From Proteobacteria bacterium SG_bin9 (GTDB lineage: Bacteria; Pseudomonadota; Alphaproteobacteria; Rhizobiales; Xanthobacteraceae), in NCBI GenBank assembly GCA_002083525.1, contig LWDM01000046.1, forward strand, positions 1-22,229: a stretch of DNA of 22,229 bases. The letters run 5' to 3'. The position numbers and the translations under genes are program-made. Shown piece after piece: positions 1-7,647 of the stretch; within the stretch, counting starts at the first letter, position 1, and each line of letters begins with the position of its first letter. Below the pieces are notes generated by a model. The model ran no database searches, was not told the origin of the DNA, and worked only from the letters and a program-made list of their open reading frames with translations.

Positions 1-12
1 GTTGTCGGTGCG

Positions 13-1509
13 TCAGTCGATCACGATCTTGACGGGGTCGCGCACCTTCACATTCCCCTTGGCGTCGAGGCCGTTGAGCAAACGGAAACGCTCCACCGCG
101 CGGTCAATATTCGCCATCCGGTTCGCCAGCGATTCCACCGTATCGCCCGGCTGCACCGTGATGACCTTGACGCGCAGCGGCCTCGCCGCCTGCACTTCCG
201 CGAGCGTGAGCCGGCGGAACGAGCTGACGGTTTCACGGAAGTTGCGGTCAGCTTCAACGGTGCGCTGGCGTGCAGCGAAGATGAAGCGATAGACGTCGGT
301 ACCGACGCGCATCACATAGACGCGGAACTGCCACTGGTCGCCGCGGGCCGTCGAGGTTGCGGCCGGGAAGCCGTTGATGGTGATTTCTTCCGTCGAGGTC
401 TTGTCGACGCTCTCCATCCAGCCGGAATTGAGATAGTCGCTGAGCGTCTGGTCGGGTCCGACCCGCACCACATCGAAGCGCATCGCCTGCGTGCCGCCTT
501 CGCGGACGCCGATCACCGCCTGAGCAGTGTTTTCCAACGCAAAACCGTCGGGAGCCGTGAAAGCGAAACCGAGCTTCGGATGAATGAAGCGGCGGCCGCG
601 CACGAAGCCTTCGCTTGGGTCCTCGCCATAGACGATGTTGTCGATGGCGGCGAGGTAGGTCTCGCGGTCGCGCTCACGGGCTTCCGGCGACACGAACTGC
701 CGGGCATTAGCCTGCGCGTTCTGCACACGCTCGGGCGTCGCCGGGTGCGACGACAGGAAGTCCAGCGAACGCGGATCGAGATTCGAGCGCGGCGCCTTCA
801 GTGCGGCGTTGCGTTCCATCGACGTCAGGAAGCGCGCAGCGCCGAACGGATCGAAGCCTGCTTTCGCAGAGATGCCGACGCCGATGCCGTCGGCCTCGAA
901 CTCCTGCGCGCGCGAAAAGCTCGCCAGCGTCAGTTTACTTTTTGCCAGCGCCAGCGCAGTGAGCTCCGGATCGTTGCTCATCTCGTTCATGACACGCGTC
1001 ACAAGCGCCTGCTTCCGCGCTTCGTCCTCGCGGATCGCGGCGTGTTTGGCGAGCACGTGCGCCATTTCGTGCGACAGCACCGAGGATAATTCCGACGTAT
1101 CGCTGGCGAGCGCGATCAGTCCACGGGTGACGTAGAGCTGTCCGCTCGGCAGCGCGAATGCGTTCACCGCGCCGGAATTGAGGATCGTCACCTTGTAGGT
1201 GAGGTCCGGCCGCTCGGATGCGGCGACCAGTCGCTCGACCGTCTTCGAGATCAGCGCCTCGAGTTTCGGATCGTCATAGGTGCCGCCATAGGAGGCGAGG
1301 ATGCGGCCATGCTCGCGCTCGGTCGCGGGCGTCTGGCTGAGGATGCGGGCCGGCTTGGCGGATGGGGCGGGCGCAACGGCGGCCTGGAAGCGGGTCATGT
1401 CGCCGCAACCGCCGAGCACGATCGCGGCCCCGATAAGGGCAATCGCGATCGGCGGCAGCCGACGTGCGCCAGTACGGTTTTGTCCCACGTCCAAAGTCAA
1501 CGTCGCCAC
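13..1509 (-). CDS. M48 family zinc metalloprotease, putative lipoprotein with C-terminal LysM-like domain
   Basis: A 498-residue protein predicted to be an envelope protease of the M48 (BepA/Oma1-like) family, which acts in outer-membrane protein quality control. The zinc motif HEMAH is at residues 147-151, and an EFEAD motif at 203-207 supplies the third metal ligand. A hydrophobic stretch at about 20-34 ends in a lipobox-like LGGC with Cys35, so the protein is probably a lipoprotein. The last 50 residues (PGDTVESLANRM, then an LNGL motif) resemble a LysM-type peptidoglycan-binding module. The start is GTG; the Shine-Dalgarno sequence is weak, but this start includes the whole signal region. 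It begins 11 bases after the stop of the nuclease-fold gene, so the two are probably co-transcribed. The family call is firm; the substrate is unknown. Confidence 0.92.
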   Translation of the reverse strand: MATLTLDVGQNRTGARRLPPIAIALIGAAIVLGGCGDMTRFQAAVAPAPSAKPARILSQTPATEREHGRILASYGGTYDDPKLEALISKTVERLVAASERPDLTYKVTILNSGAVNAFALPSGQLYVTRGLIALASDTSELSSVLSHEMAHVLAKHAAIREDEARKQALVTRVMNEMSNDPELTALALAKSKLTLASFSRAQEFEADGIGVGISAKAGFDPFGAARFLTSMERNAALKAPRSNLDPRSLDFLSSHPATPERVQNAQANARQFVSPEARERDRETYLAAIDNIVYGEDPSEGFVRGRRFIHPKLGFAFTAPDGFALENTAQAVIGVREGGTQAMRFDVVRVGPDQTLSDYLNSGWMESVDKTSTEEITINGFPAATSTARGDQWQFRVYVMRVGTDVYRFIFAARQRTVEADRNFRETVSSFRRLTLAEVQAARPLRVKVITVQPGDTVESLANRMANIDRAVERFRLLNGLDAKGNVKVRDPVKIVID

Positions 1510-1520
1510 TCAGCCTATCG

Positions 1521-2357
1521 CTATCGCGAACCGCCCCGGACGCGCCCACGCCCCGGGTCGGGTTCCACCTCGCTTAGCACATCCACCTGTTCCACCTTAA
1601 GTACCTCGATCCTCGGACCACCTCGCTGTCCAATAAATCCGCGGACACGAATTTTCCGATTTTCGAGGGATTTTAGGGGAATTTTGGCGTCCTCGAACGC
1701 CGCAGCCGTCCGTTTGGAGAGTGTGAGCGCGAAATCCTCAGTCCAGCGGCGTCCGAAATTCACATACGTCACGGAACCCGCCTGCCGGACCGACAGCACC
1801 TTGCCTTCCACCACCCCGAACTGCCCGATCGCGGCCAAAATATCGCCGGGTCTTTCGGTGTTTTTTAAGGCAATCGCGCCGGCCCAAATGCCGCGCCGCG
1901 CCTCGCGGGCGGAATTTTCCGCGGCGGAAAGTTGCGGCAAACATGTGGCATCGATGGACGGCGTCATCATCGCTGCGCCCTGCGCGAGCAGAGCAACCTG
2001 AACCGGCATTTCGCTGGTGTCGCGACGGACGAGCGCGATCTGCCGTCCGTAGCGATCGGGTCCGTCGTCGCTTCCGCGCAGCGCAACGACTTCTCCGCCG
2101 AGCAGGGCGGTGAGCACAGCGGCCGCGCGCTGACGATCAGGAGCGGACGCCGGCAATTCGAGACCTGCGAGCCGCACCTCGCGTCCGTCGTCGAGGCGGA
2201 ATGTGCGTCCGTCGATGATCGCGCTGACGCGGCCTTCGCCCTGCGCGGGAAGGTTGCAGGCAGGTGCAGGCGCGCAGCTGAGCAACGCCGCAGTGAGCAC
2301 CGCTGCACCGCGAGTGAATTCCGATAGGCGAAACCGAAACAGCCAACCACCGCGCAT
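1521..2357 (-). CDS. Exported SNase-like (thermonuclease-fold) protein with degenerate active site
   Basis: A 278-residue protein with an N-terminal hydrophobic signal region (about residues 15-34) and a staphylococcal-nuclease-like OB fold at about 42-160. Compared by eye with S. aureus nuclease, Arg35 and Arg87 are kept (Arg62 in VRLAGLELP and Arg105 in DRYGR). The calcium ligand Asp21 is Arg51, Asp40 is Glu67, and the general base Glu43 is Ala70. A second region (about 180-262) looks like another small beta-rich domain. Nuclease activity is therefore doubtful, and a binding or structural role is possible. Start ATG with a GGAAA Shine-Dalgarno sequence five to six bases upstream, which itself lies in a 19-base dyad. 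It is the first gene of a probable two-gene unit with the M48 protease. Confidence 0.85.
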   Translation of the reverse strand: MRGGWLFRFRLSEFTRGAAVLTAALLSCAPAPACNLPAQGEGRVSAIIDGRTFRLDDGREVRLAGLELPASAPDRQRAAAVLTALLGGEVVALRGSDDGPDRYGRQIALVRRDTSEMPVQVALLAQGAAMMTPSIDATCLPQLSAAENSAREARRGIWAGAIALKNTERPGDILAAIGQFGVVEGKVLSVRQAGSVTYVNFGRRWTEDFALTLSKRTAAAFEDAKIPLKSLENRKIRVRGFIGQRGGPRIEVLKVEQVDVLSEVEPDPGRGRVRGGSR

Positions 2358-2360
2358 CCG

Positions 2361-2379
2361 ATTTCCATTTCACGGAAAT
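2361..2379. promoter_or_regulatory. 19-base dyad over the ribosome binding site of the SNase-like gene
   Basis: Arms ATTTCC (2361-2366) and GGAAAT (2374-2379) are perfectly complementary with a 7-base spacer. In the minus-strand transcript the arm holding GGAAA is the apparent Shine-Dalgarno sequence of the gene starting at 2357. It could be an operator or a small hairpin that limits translation. A six-base arm can arise by chance, so the call is tentative. Confidence 0.3.
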
Positions 2380-2470
2380 GATCGGTCCATGCTGCGTGCT
2401 GCGAACAGAAAACGCGAGTGCGAGAAATCGTACTGGCGCGAGACATTTCATGAGCATGGCGGTAGCTGCT

Positions 2471-2519
2471 TGCTGCGTCATGACCCTTGCGCCATGATTG
2501 CAGCAACAACGAATGCTGC
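2471..2519. promoter_or_regulatory. Overlapping dyads upstream of the solute-binding protein gene
   Basis: TGCTGC occurs at 2471-2476 and 2514-2519, and its complement GCAGCA at 2500-2505. The first pair also carries matching inner sequences (TCATG at 2478-2482, CATGA at 2493-2497), which gives an imperfect inverted repeat. The second pair is a perfect six-base dyad with an 8-base spacer. This lies 34 bases before the TTG start at 2553, in the divergent intergenic region 2358-2552, where a regulator could bind. No confident -35/-10 pair was recognised. Confidence 0.3.
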
Positions 2520-2552
2520 GACAAATCGCGGTGACAACACAGGGAGAGAACC

Positions 2553-3758
2553 TTGAAGACAATCCTCACGCACCTCTTGTCAGCGGCGGCAGTGTTCGCG
2601 GCCGGTGCGGCATCCGCGCAATCCAATCCGCCGCTGAAGCTCGGCGCCATTCTCGACATGTCGGGCCTCTATGCCGACATCACCGGCGAAGGCAGCGCGA
2701 CGGCTGCGCGCATGGCGGTCGAGGATTTCGGCGGCAGCGTGCTCGGCCGCAAGGTCGAGATCGTCGCGGCCGATCATCTCAACAAGGCCGACGTGTCGGC
2801 GAACATTGCGCGCGACATGCTCGACAACCAGGGTGTCGAAGCGATCATCGACGTGGCTGCATCCGCAACCGCGCTCGCGGCCGGCGAGATCGCGAAAGCG
2901 CGCAACAAGATCATCATCTTCAACGGTCCGGGTTCGATCCGTCTGTCGAACGAAGCGTGCGGGCCCTACACCATGCACTACGTGTTCGACACTTACGGAC
3001 AGGCCAACTCGACCGGCCTCGCGACGGTGAAGACGGGTCTCGATTCGTGGTTCTTCCTGACGGCCGACTATGCGTTCGGTCAGGACCTGGAAAAGGACAC
3101 GACCAGCGTCATTCAGAAACAGGGCGGCAAGGTCGCCGGCACGGTCAAGCATCCGCTCAACACATCGGATTTCTCGTCATTCCTGCTGCAGGCGCAGAGC
3201 TCGAAGGCCAAGGTGATCGGCCTTGCCAATGCCGGTGGCGACACCATCAACGCCATCAAGCAGGCGGCGGAATTCGGCATCACCAAGAGCGGTCAGAAGG
3301 TTTCGCCGCTGCTCGCCTTCATCACCGACATCGACAGCGTCGGACTTGAAACGGCGCAGGGCATGGTGCTCGCCGAAGCCTGGTACTGGGACATGAACGA
3401 CGAGACGCGCGCGTTCTCGAAGCGCTTCCAGGAGAAGATCAAGCGCGTGCCGACGTCGGCGCAAGCCGGCATCTACTCGTCGGTGTCGCACTATCTCAAG
3501 GCCGTGCAGAAGGCCGGCACGACCGATGCCGCAGCCGTCGTCAAGGTGATGAAGGAAACCCCGATCAACGACATGTTCGCCAAGAACGGCAAGATCCGCG
3601 AGGACGGCCGCATGGTGCACGACATGTATCTGTTCGAGGTGAAGAAGCCGTCGGAGTCGAAGGGCCGCTGGGACAACTACAAGCTGCTCACGACCATCTC
3701 GGGTGACGACGCCTTCCAGCCGCTGTCAGCCTCGCGCTGCCCGCTGGTGAAGAAGTAA
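2553..3758 (+). CDS. ABC transporter substrate-binding protein, branched-chain amino acid (LivK/Peripla_BP_6) type
   Basis: A 401-residue periplasmic ligand-binding protein of the type-I fold used by Liv-type ABC importers. A clear signal peptide (Lys2, hydrophobic core, ASA cleavage site near residues 20-22) precedes a mature start of the form LKLGAILDMSGLYADITG, typical of the family. The start is TTG, chosen because AGGGAGAG lies 4-5 bases upstream and the next in-frame ATG would delete the signal peptide. No permease or ATPase genes are in the window, so it is an orphan binding protein that must use components encoded elsewhere. Relatives in alphaproteobacteria bind amino acids but also aromatic or other carboxylic acids. 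Its position before acyl-CoA genes suggests the second kind of ligand. A GC-rich hairpin follows the stop. Confidence 0.93.
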   Translation: MKTILTHLLSAAAVFAAGAASAQSNPPLKLGAILDMSGLYADITGEGSATAARMAVEDFGGSVLGRKVEIVAADHLNKADVSANIARDMLDNQGVEAIIDVAASATALAAGEIAKARNKIIIFNGPGSIRLSNEACGPYTMHYVFDTYGQANSTGLATVKTGLDSWFFLTADYAFGQDLEKDTTSVIQKQGGKVAGTVKHPLNTSDFSSFLLQAQSSKAKVIGLANAGGDTINAIKQAAEFGITKSGQKVSPLLAFITDIDSVGLETAQGMVLAEAWYWDMNDETRAFSKRFQEKIKRVPTSAQAGIYSSVSHYLKAVQKAGTTDAAAVVKVMKETPINDMFAKNGKIREDGRMVHDMYLFEVKKPSESKGRWDNYKLLTTISGDDAFQPLSASRCPLVKK

Positions 3759-3771
3759 GGCCACAACGTTC

Positions 3772-3804
3772 GCGGCGGCGTCCTGACGCCGCCGCATCTT
3801 TCTT
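3772..3804 (+). terminator. Terminator-like hairpin after the solute-binding protein gene
   Basis: A perfect 9-base GC stem (3772-3780 with 3787-3795) encloses a 6-base loop and is followed by ATCTTTCTT. The T-run is interrupted, so it may terminate only partly. It could separate a highly expressed binding-protein message from the downstream crotonase operon, or protect its 3' end. Confidence 0.6.
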
Positions 3805-3849
3805 CGCGGGCGCCGCTCGCGCATTCAACCAACAACAAGGTTCAGTCCC

Positions 3850-4635
3850 ATGAGCGACATCGTCCTGCAGCACCTCGACAACGGCCTTCTCACTATCACG
3901 ATGAACCGGCCGGATCGCCGCAATGCGCTCAATCCGGACATGACGCGCGGGCTGGTCGAGGCGGCACGCCGTGCGGCGGAGGACAGCGACGTGCGCGCGG
4001 TGCTGCTGAAGGGGGCGGGCGGAACGTTCTGTGTCGGCGGCGACGTCAAGGCCATGGCGGTGGCGACACCGCGTCCGCTCGAAGAGCGGGTGACGACGCT
4101 GCGCAAGGGCATGGAGGTCTCGCGCATCCTGCATCAGATGCAGAAACCGGTGGTTGCGCAGGTGGACGGTGCGGCCGCAGGCGCGGGACTTTCGATCGCG
4201 CTCTCCTGCGATCTGCGCATCGCCAGCGAGTCCGCCAAAATCACGACGGCCTTCGCCAAGGTCGGCTTCTCCGGCGACTACGGCGGCACGTTCTTCCTGA
4301 CGCAGATGCTCGGCAGCGCCAAGGCGCGCGAACTCTATTTGATGTCGCCGGTTCTCACTGCAAAGGAAGCACTCGACCTCGGCATGGTGACGAAGGTCGT
4401 GCCCGATGCGGAGATCGACAAGGCGGCGCACGAGGTAGCGATGTCGCTGGCGCAGGGGCCGTCGGTGACGCTCGGCTACATCAAGCGCAACATCAACAAT
4501 GCCGAGACGCTGTCGCTCGAAGCCTGCTTCGATGCGGAAGCGATGCATCACTCGCGCTGCGGCGAGACGACCGATCACAAGGAAGCCTCGAAAGCGTTTG
4601 TCGAGAAGCGCAAGCCGACGTTCGTCGGGCACTAG
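3850..4635 (+). CDS. Enoyl-CoA hydratase/isomerase family protein (crotonase fold)
   Basis: A 261-residue crotonase-superfamily enzyme that should act on an acyl-CoA thioester in the cytoplasm. Oxyanion-hole segments are visible: GGTFCVGGDVKAM at about residues 57-69 and DGAAAGAGLSIALSCDLRIA at about 106-125. Where hydratases carry the first catalytic Glu, this protein has AFAKVGF. Asp143 in SGDYGGT sits where PaaG-type isomerases place a catalytic Asp, so isomerase or related activity seems at least as likely as hydration. The ATG start follows AAGG by about nine bases. It is the first gene of a tight set with the VOC protein (18-base gap) and the acyl-CoA ligase. The family is firm; the reaction is inferred. 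Confidence 0.92.
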   Translation: MSDIVLQHLDNGLLTITMNRPDRRNALNPDMTRGLVEAARRAAEDSDVRAVLLKGAGGTFCVGGDVKAMAVATPRPLEERVTTLRKGMEVSRILHQMQKPVVAQVDGAAAGAGLSIALSCDLRIASESAKITTAFAKVGFSGDYGGTFFLTQMLGSAKARELYLMSPVLTAKEALDLGMVTKVVPDAEIDKAAHEVAMSLAQGPSVTLGYIKRNINNAETLSLEACFDAEAMHHSRCGETTDHKEASKAFVEKRKPTFVGH

Positions 4636-4653
4636 TCAACGAAGGGCACAGCC

Positions 4654-5406
4654 ATGGCGCTTCCCACGCGGCTTCGTCAGGTCTGTCTGGTCGCAGCGAA
4701 CATCGAGCCGGCGGCGACCGATATTCCGTCGGTGATGGGTCTGAACATCTGCTACCGCGATCCGAACGTCGGCCGCTTCGGTCTCGAGAACATCCTGGTC
4801 CCGGTCGGCGACGTGCTGCTCGAGGTTGTCGCGCCGATCAAGGAAGGCACGGCCGCGGGGCGTTTCGTCGAGAAGACGCAGGGGCGCGGTGGCTACATGG
4901 CGATTCTCTCGTGCGAAGATCCGCGCGAGCGAGGAAAGAACGCCGAAGCGATGGGCGTGCGCACCGCGCATCTGATCGATCGCCACCCCTATCTCGGCGT
5001 GCAGTTGCATCCACGCGATTGCCGTGGCGCGTTCATTGAGTTCAACCACACCGCTAACAGCGACAATCTGCTCGGCCCGTATCCTCCGGCAGGCCCCGAC
5101 TGGCACAAGGCCATCAAGCAGGACGAGACGCAGGAACTGACCGGAATCACGATGGAGAGTCCCGATCCGGAAGGGCTTGCCGCACACTGGAGCAAGATCA
5201 TCGGCTACCCGGTGACGAACGAAACGGACGTGAAGCTGCCGAATGCGACGATCCGTTTTGTCAAAGGCCCGGCCGATCTGATGAGCGGGCTCACCTTCAA
5301 GGTCACGGATCCGGACGCCATTCTGGCTCGTGCGAAGGCGAATGGACTGCCGGTGAAGGGCAACGTGTTTGCGCTGAGCGGTGTCGACTTCGAACTGACG
5401 ACGTAG
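4654..5406 (+). CDS. VOC (glyoxalase/dioxygenase-fold) family protein
   Basis: A 250-residue protein resembling the glyoxalase-like branch of the vicinal oxygen chelate superfamily. Two beta-alpha-beta-beta-beta modules can be traced. The first begins LRQVCLVAANIE and contains LLEVVAP (Glu57), LGVQLHP (His119) and FIEF (Glu129), which are plausible metal ligands. The second starts near residue 162 and ends VDFELTT. Superfamily members include glyoxalases, epimerases, ring-cleavage dioxygenases and non-enzymatic binders, and the sequence alone does not choose among them. AAGGG stands seven bases before the ATG. Lying between a crotonase and an acyl-CoA ligase, it may isomerise, epimerise or open an intermediate of the same pathway; that role is inferred. 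Confidence 0.85.
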   Translation: MALPTRLRQVCLVAANIEPAATDIPSVMGLNICYRDPNVGRFGLENILVPVGDVLLEVVAPIKEGTAAGRFVEKTQGRGGYMAILSCEDPRERGKNAEAMGVRTAHLIDRHPYLGVQLHPRDCRGAFIEFNHTANSDNLLGPYPPAGPDWHKAIKQDETQELTGITMESPDPEGLAAHWSKIIGYPVTNETDVKLPNATIRFVKGPADLMSGLTFKVTDPDAILARAKANGLPVKGNVFALSGVDFELTT

Positions 5407-5427
5407 AAACGAAAGACCTGCGATTCA

Positions 5428-7557
5428 ATGGACGCGATGCCCACCGCCAGCCATCCCCTCGACACGTTCTTTTCGCCGAAGAGTATCGCCATCATCGGTG
5501 CTTCGCGCGAGGCGCACAAGATTCCGGGGTTACTGCTGAACTTTCTGCGCAAGAACGAATTCCCCGGCGCGATCTATCCGGTCAATCCGAACTATGGCGA
5601 TATCAACGGGCTGGCCTGCTATCCGAACGTTGCCGCCATCGGCCAGCCAATCGATCTTGCGATCGTCATCATCCCTGCGAGGTTCGTCACCGGCGCGCTT
5701 GAAGAGTGTGCTGCTGTCGGTGTGAAGAACGCCGTCATCATTTCCTCGGGCTTTGCGGAGGAGGGCGGCGAAGCGACCGGCATGCAGGACGAGATCGCGC
5801 GCATTGCGCAGCGAACGGGGATGCGTATCTCCGGCCCCAACGCCGAGGGCTTTTACAACGAGCCGGCGAAGATCGCGGCCACCTTCAGCCCGACCGTCGA
5901 TGTGAAGCCGGATGCGCCGCGCCTGATCGCGAGCCGCCGCCGCATCGGCATCGTCGCGCAGAGCGGCGGCATCGGCTTTGCGATCTACAATCGCGCGCGT
6001 GCGCTGGGCGTGGCGCTGAGTTCGGTGATCTCGACCGGCAACGAGGTCGATCTCGGCGCCGGCGAATTCCTCGACTACATGGTGCAGGACCCGAACACGG
6101 ATGTGATCCTGCTGTTCATCGAGGGCATCCGCGACACCGACAAGTTTCTCGCTGCGGCCAGACGTGCGGCCGAGATCGGCAAGCCGATCATCGTCACGAA
6201 AGTCGGCCGCTCGGGCGCGGGCGAGCGTGCGGCGGCATCGCATACGGCGAGTATGGCCGGCTGGAGCGCTGCCTACGATGCGGTGTTTGCGAAGTACGGA
6301 TTCATCGTTTCGAACGATCTCGACGAGGCGGTCGCGATCGCCGCTGTGCTGACCACATCGCCGCTGCCGAAGGGCGATCGGATCGCGGTCGTCACAGTCT
6401 CCGGCGGGGCGGGCATCTGGGGTGCGGACGCAGCGTCGATGAAAGGCATGAACGTGCCGGAGCTGTCGGCTCCCGTGCAGCAAGCCATCCGCGGCATGAT
6501 CCCGTCCTACGGTTCGCCGCGCAATCCGGTCGATATCACGGCGCAGGCCGTGCACTCGGGCGGGCTGCAGAAGACGATGGAGCTGCTGGAGACATCCGAC
6601 GAGGTCGACGCGGTTCTCGTCATCATCTCGATGGCGAGCGAAACGCGCATGCCGTTCAAAATGGAAGAGCTGAAGCCGCTGATCGACCGACAGAGCAAGC
6701 CCTATGTGTTCTGGTCGTACACGCTGCCGTCGAACTTCGCGCGAACGGGCTTGGCGCAGTCCGGCGTGATTATCCTGTCGAACCTGACGCACGCGAGCGC
6801 GGCCATTCAACAGCTCGGCAAGCACGCGGCGTTCAAGCTCGCGCCGCCCGCCACCAACGGCAGAACCGTCGATCTGTCGAAGCATGTCAGCCCAACGGCG
6901 CTCTCCGAATACGATAGCAAGGCACTGCTGCGCACGGCCGGCATCGCGGTGCCGGAGGAAATTCTGGTGATCGGTCGCGGCGCGCTCGATGCGGCGGTCG
7001 CGAAGACCGGCTTTCCGCTGGTTATGAAGATTCAGTCGGCGGACATTCCACACAAGAGTGAGGTCGGCGGCGTCAAGGTCGGCATCGCCAGCAAGGATGC
7101 GGCGCTCGAGGCTTACGACGCGATCCTTGCAGGCGCGAAGCAGCATCGCTCGGGCGCCAGAATTCAGGGTGTGCTCGTCAGCCCGATGGCGAAGAAGGGC
7201 GTCGAAATGATCGTCGGCACCATGATCGATGCGACCTTCGGGCCGATGATCATGGCGGGGCTCGGCGGCGTGACCACCGAGCTTTTCAGGGACGTGGTCT
7301 ATCGGCCCGCGCCGATCACCGAGGCGGAAGCGGCGACCATGCTCGATGAGCTGAAGGCGTCGGTGCTGCTGAAGGGCTTCCGCGGTGCGCCGGCAGCAGA
7401 CGTTGGCATGCTGACACGGCTGATGGCGAAGCTCTCGCACGTGGCGGCGGTGAATGCTGCGTCGATCGCCGAGATCGAAATCAATCCGGTGCTGGTGCAT
7501 CCGGCGGGCGAGGGCGTAACGATCGTCGACGCACTGGTGGTGCCGGTCGCGAAGTAG
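5428..7557 (+). CDS. Acetate--CoA ligase family protein (ADP-forming acyl-CoA synthetase, fused subunits)
   Basis: A 709-residue single-chain NDP-forming acyl-CoA synthetase, which would activate a carboxylic acid with CoA and ATP, giving ADP and phosphate. Domains in order: CoA-binding Rossmann domain (about 10-140, SIAIIGAS), succinyl-CoA-ligase-like domains (about 170-460, AQSGGIG), and an ATP-grasp domain (about 490-709, containing GFPLVMKIQS, HKSEVGGV and EIEINPV). The phosphorylated His of the family is seen as His272 in ASHTASMAG. All core motifs appear intact. It is the last gene of the plus-strand set, 21 bases after the VOC gene. The Shine-Dalgarno sequence is weak and a second ATG lies three codons in, so the start could be 5437. 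The substrate is not shown by the sequence; acetate is only the family name. Confidence 0.93.
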   Translation: MDAMPTASHPLDTFFSPKSIAIIGASREAHKIPGLLLNFLRKNEFPGAIYPVNPNYGDINGLACYPNVAAIGQPIDLAIVIIPARFVTGALEECAAVGVKNAVIISSGFAEEGGEATGMQDEIARIAQRTGMRISGPNAEGFYNEPAKIAATFSPTVDVKPDAPRLIASRRRIGIVAQSGGIGFAIYNRARALGVALSSVISTGNEVDLGAGEFLDYMVQDPNTDVILLFIEGIRDTDKFLAAARRAAEIGKPIIVTKVGRSGAGERAAASHTASMAGWSAAYDAVFAKYGFIVSNDLDEAVAIAAVLTTSPLPKGDRIAVVTVSGGAGIWGADAASMKGMNVPELSAPVQQAIRGMIPSYGSPRNPVDITAQAVHSGGLQKTMELLETSDEVDAVLVIISMASETRMPFKMEELKPLIDRQSKPYVFWSYTLPSNFARTGLAQSGVIILSNLTHASAAIQQLGKHAAFKLAPPATNGRTVDLSKHVSPTALSEYDSKALLRTAGIAVPEEILVIGRGALDAAVAKTGFPLVMKIQSADIPHKSEVGGVKVGIASKDAALEAYDAILAGAKQHRSGARIQGVLVSPMAKKGVEMIVGTMIDATFGPMIMAGLGGVTTELFRDVVYRPAPITEAEAATMLDELKASVLLKGFRGAPAADVGMLTRLMAKLSHVAAVNAASIAEIEINPVLVHPAGEGVTIVDALVVPVAK

Positions 7558-7561
7558 TCGT

Positions 7562-7643
7562 CGTCATTGCGAGCGAAGCGAAGCAATCCAGCCAAGCATT
7601 CGGTACGTGGATTGCTTCGTCGCTAACGCTCCTCGCAATGACG
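7562..7643. repeat. Intergenic palindromic repeat, copy 1
   Basis: An 82-base element with outer ends CGTCATTGCGAG and CTCGCAATGACG, and inner arms GAAGCAATCCA and TGGATTGCTTC, able to fold into a long imperfect hairpin. It lies between the converging acyl-CoA ligase and crotonase genes, where it could act as a bidirectional terminator. A second copy is at 8482-8562. Similar CATTGCGAG...GCAATCC elements are scattered through many Bradyrhizobium-group genomes. Confidence 0.85.
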
Positions 7644-7647
7644 AAAA

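Noticed and set aside
5530..7500. Long minus-strand open frame opposite the acyl-CoA ligase (656 residues)
   Set aside because: It is rich in Arg/His/Asp as expected for a GC-rich shadow frame, while the plus strand encodes a complete known enzyme.
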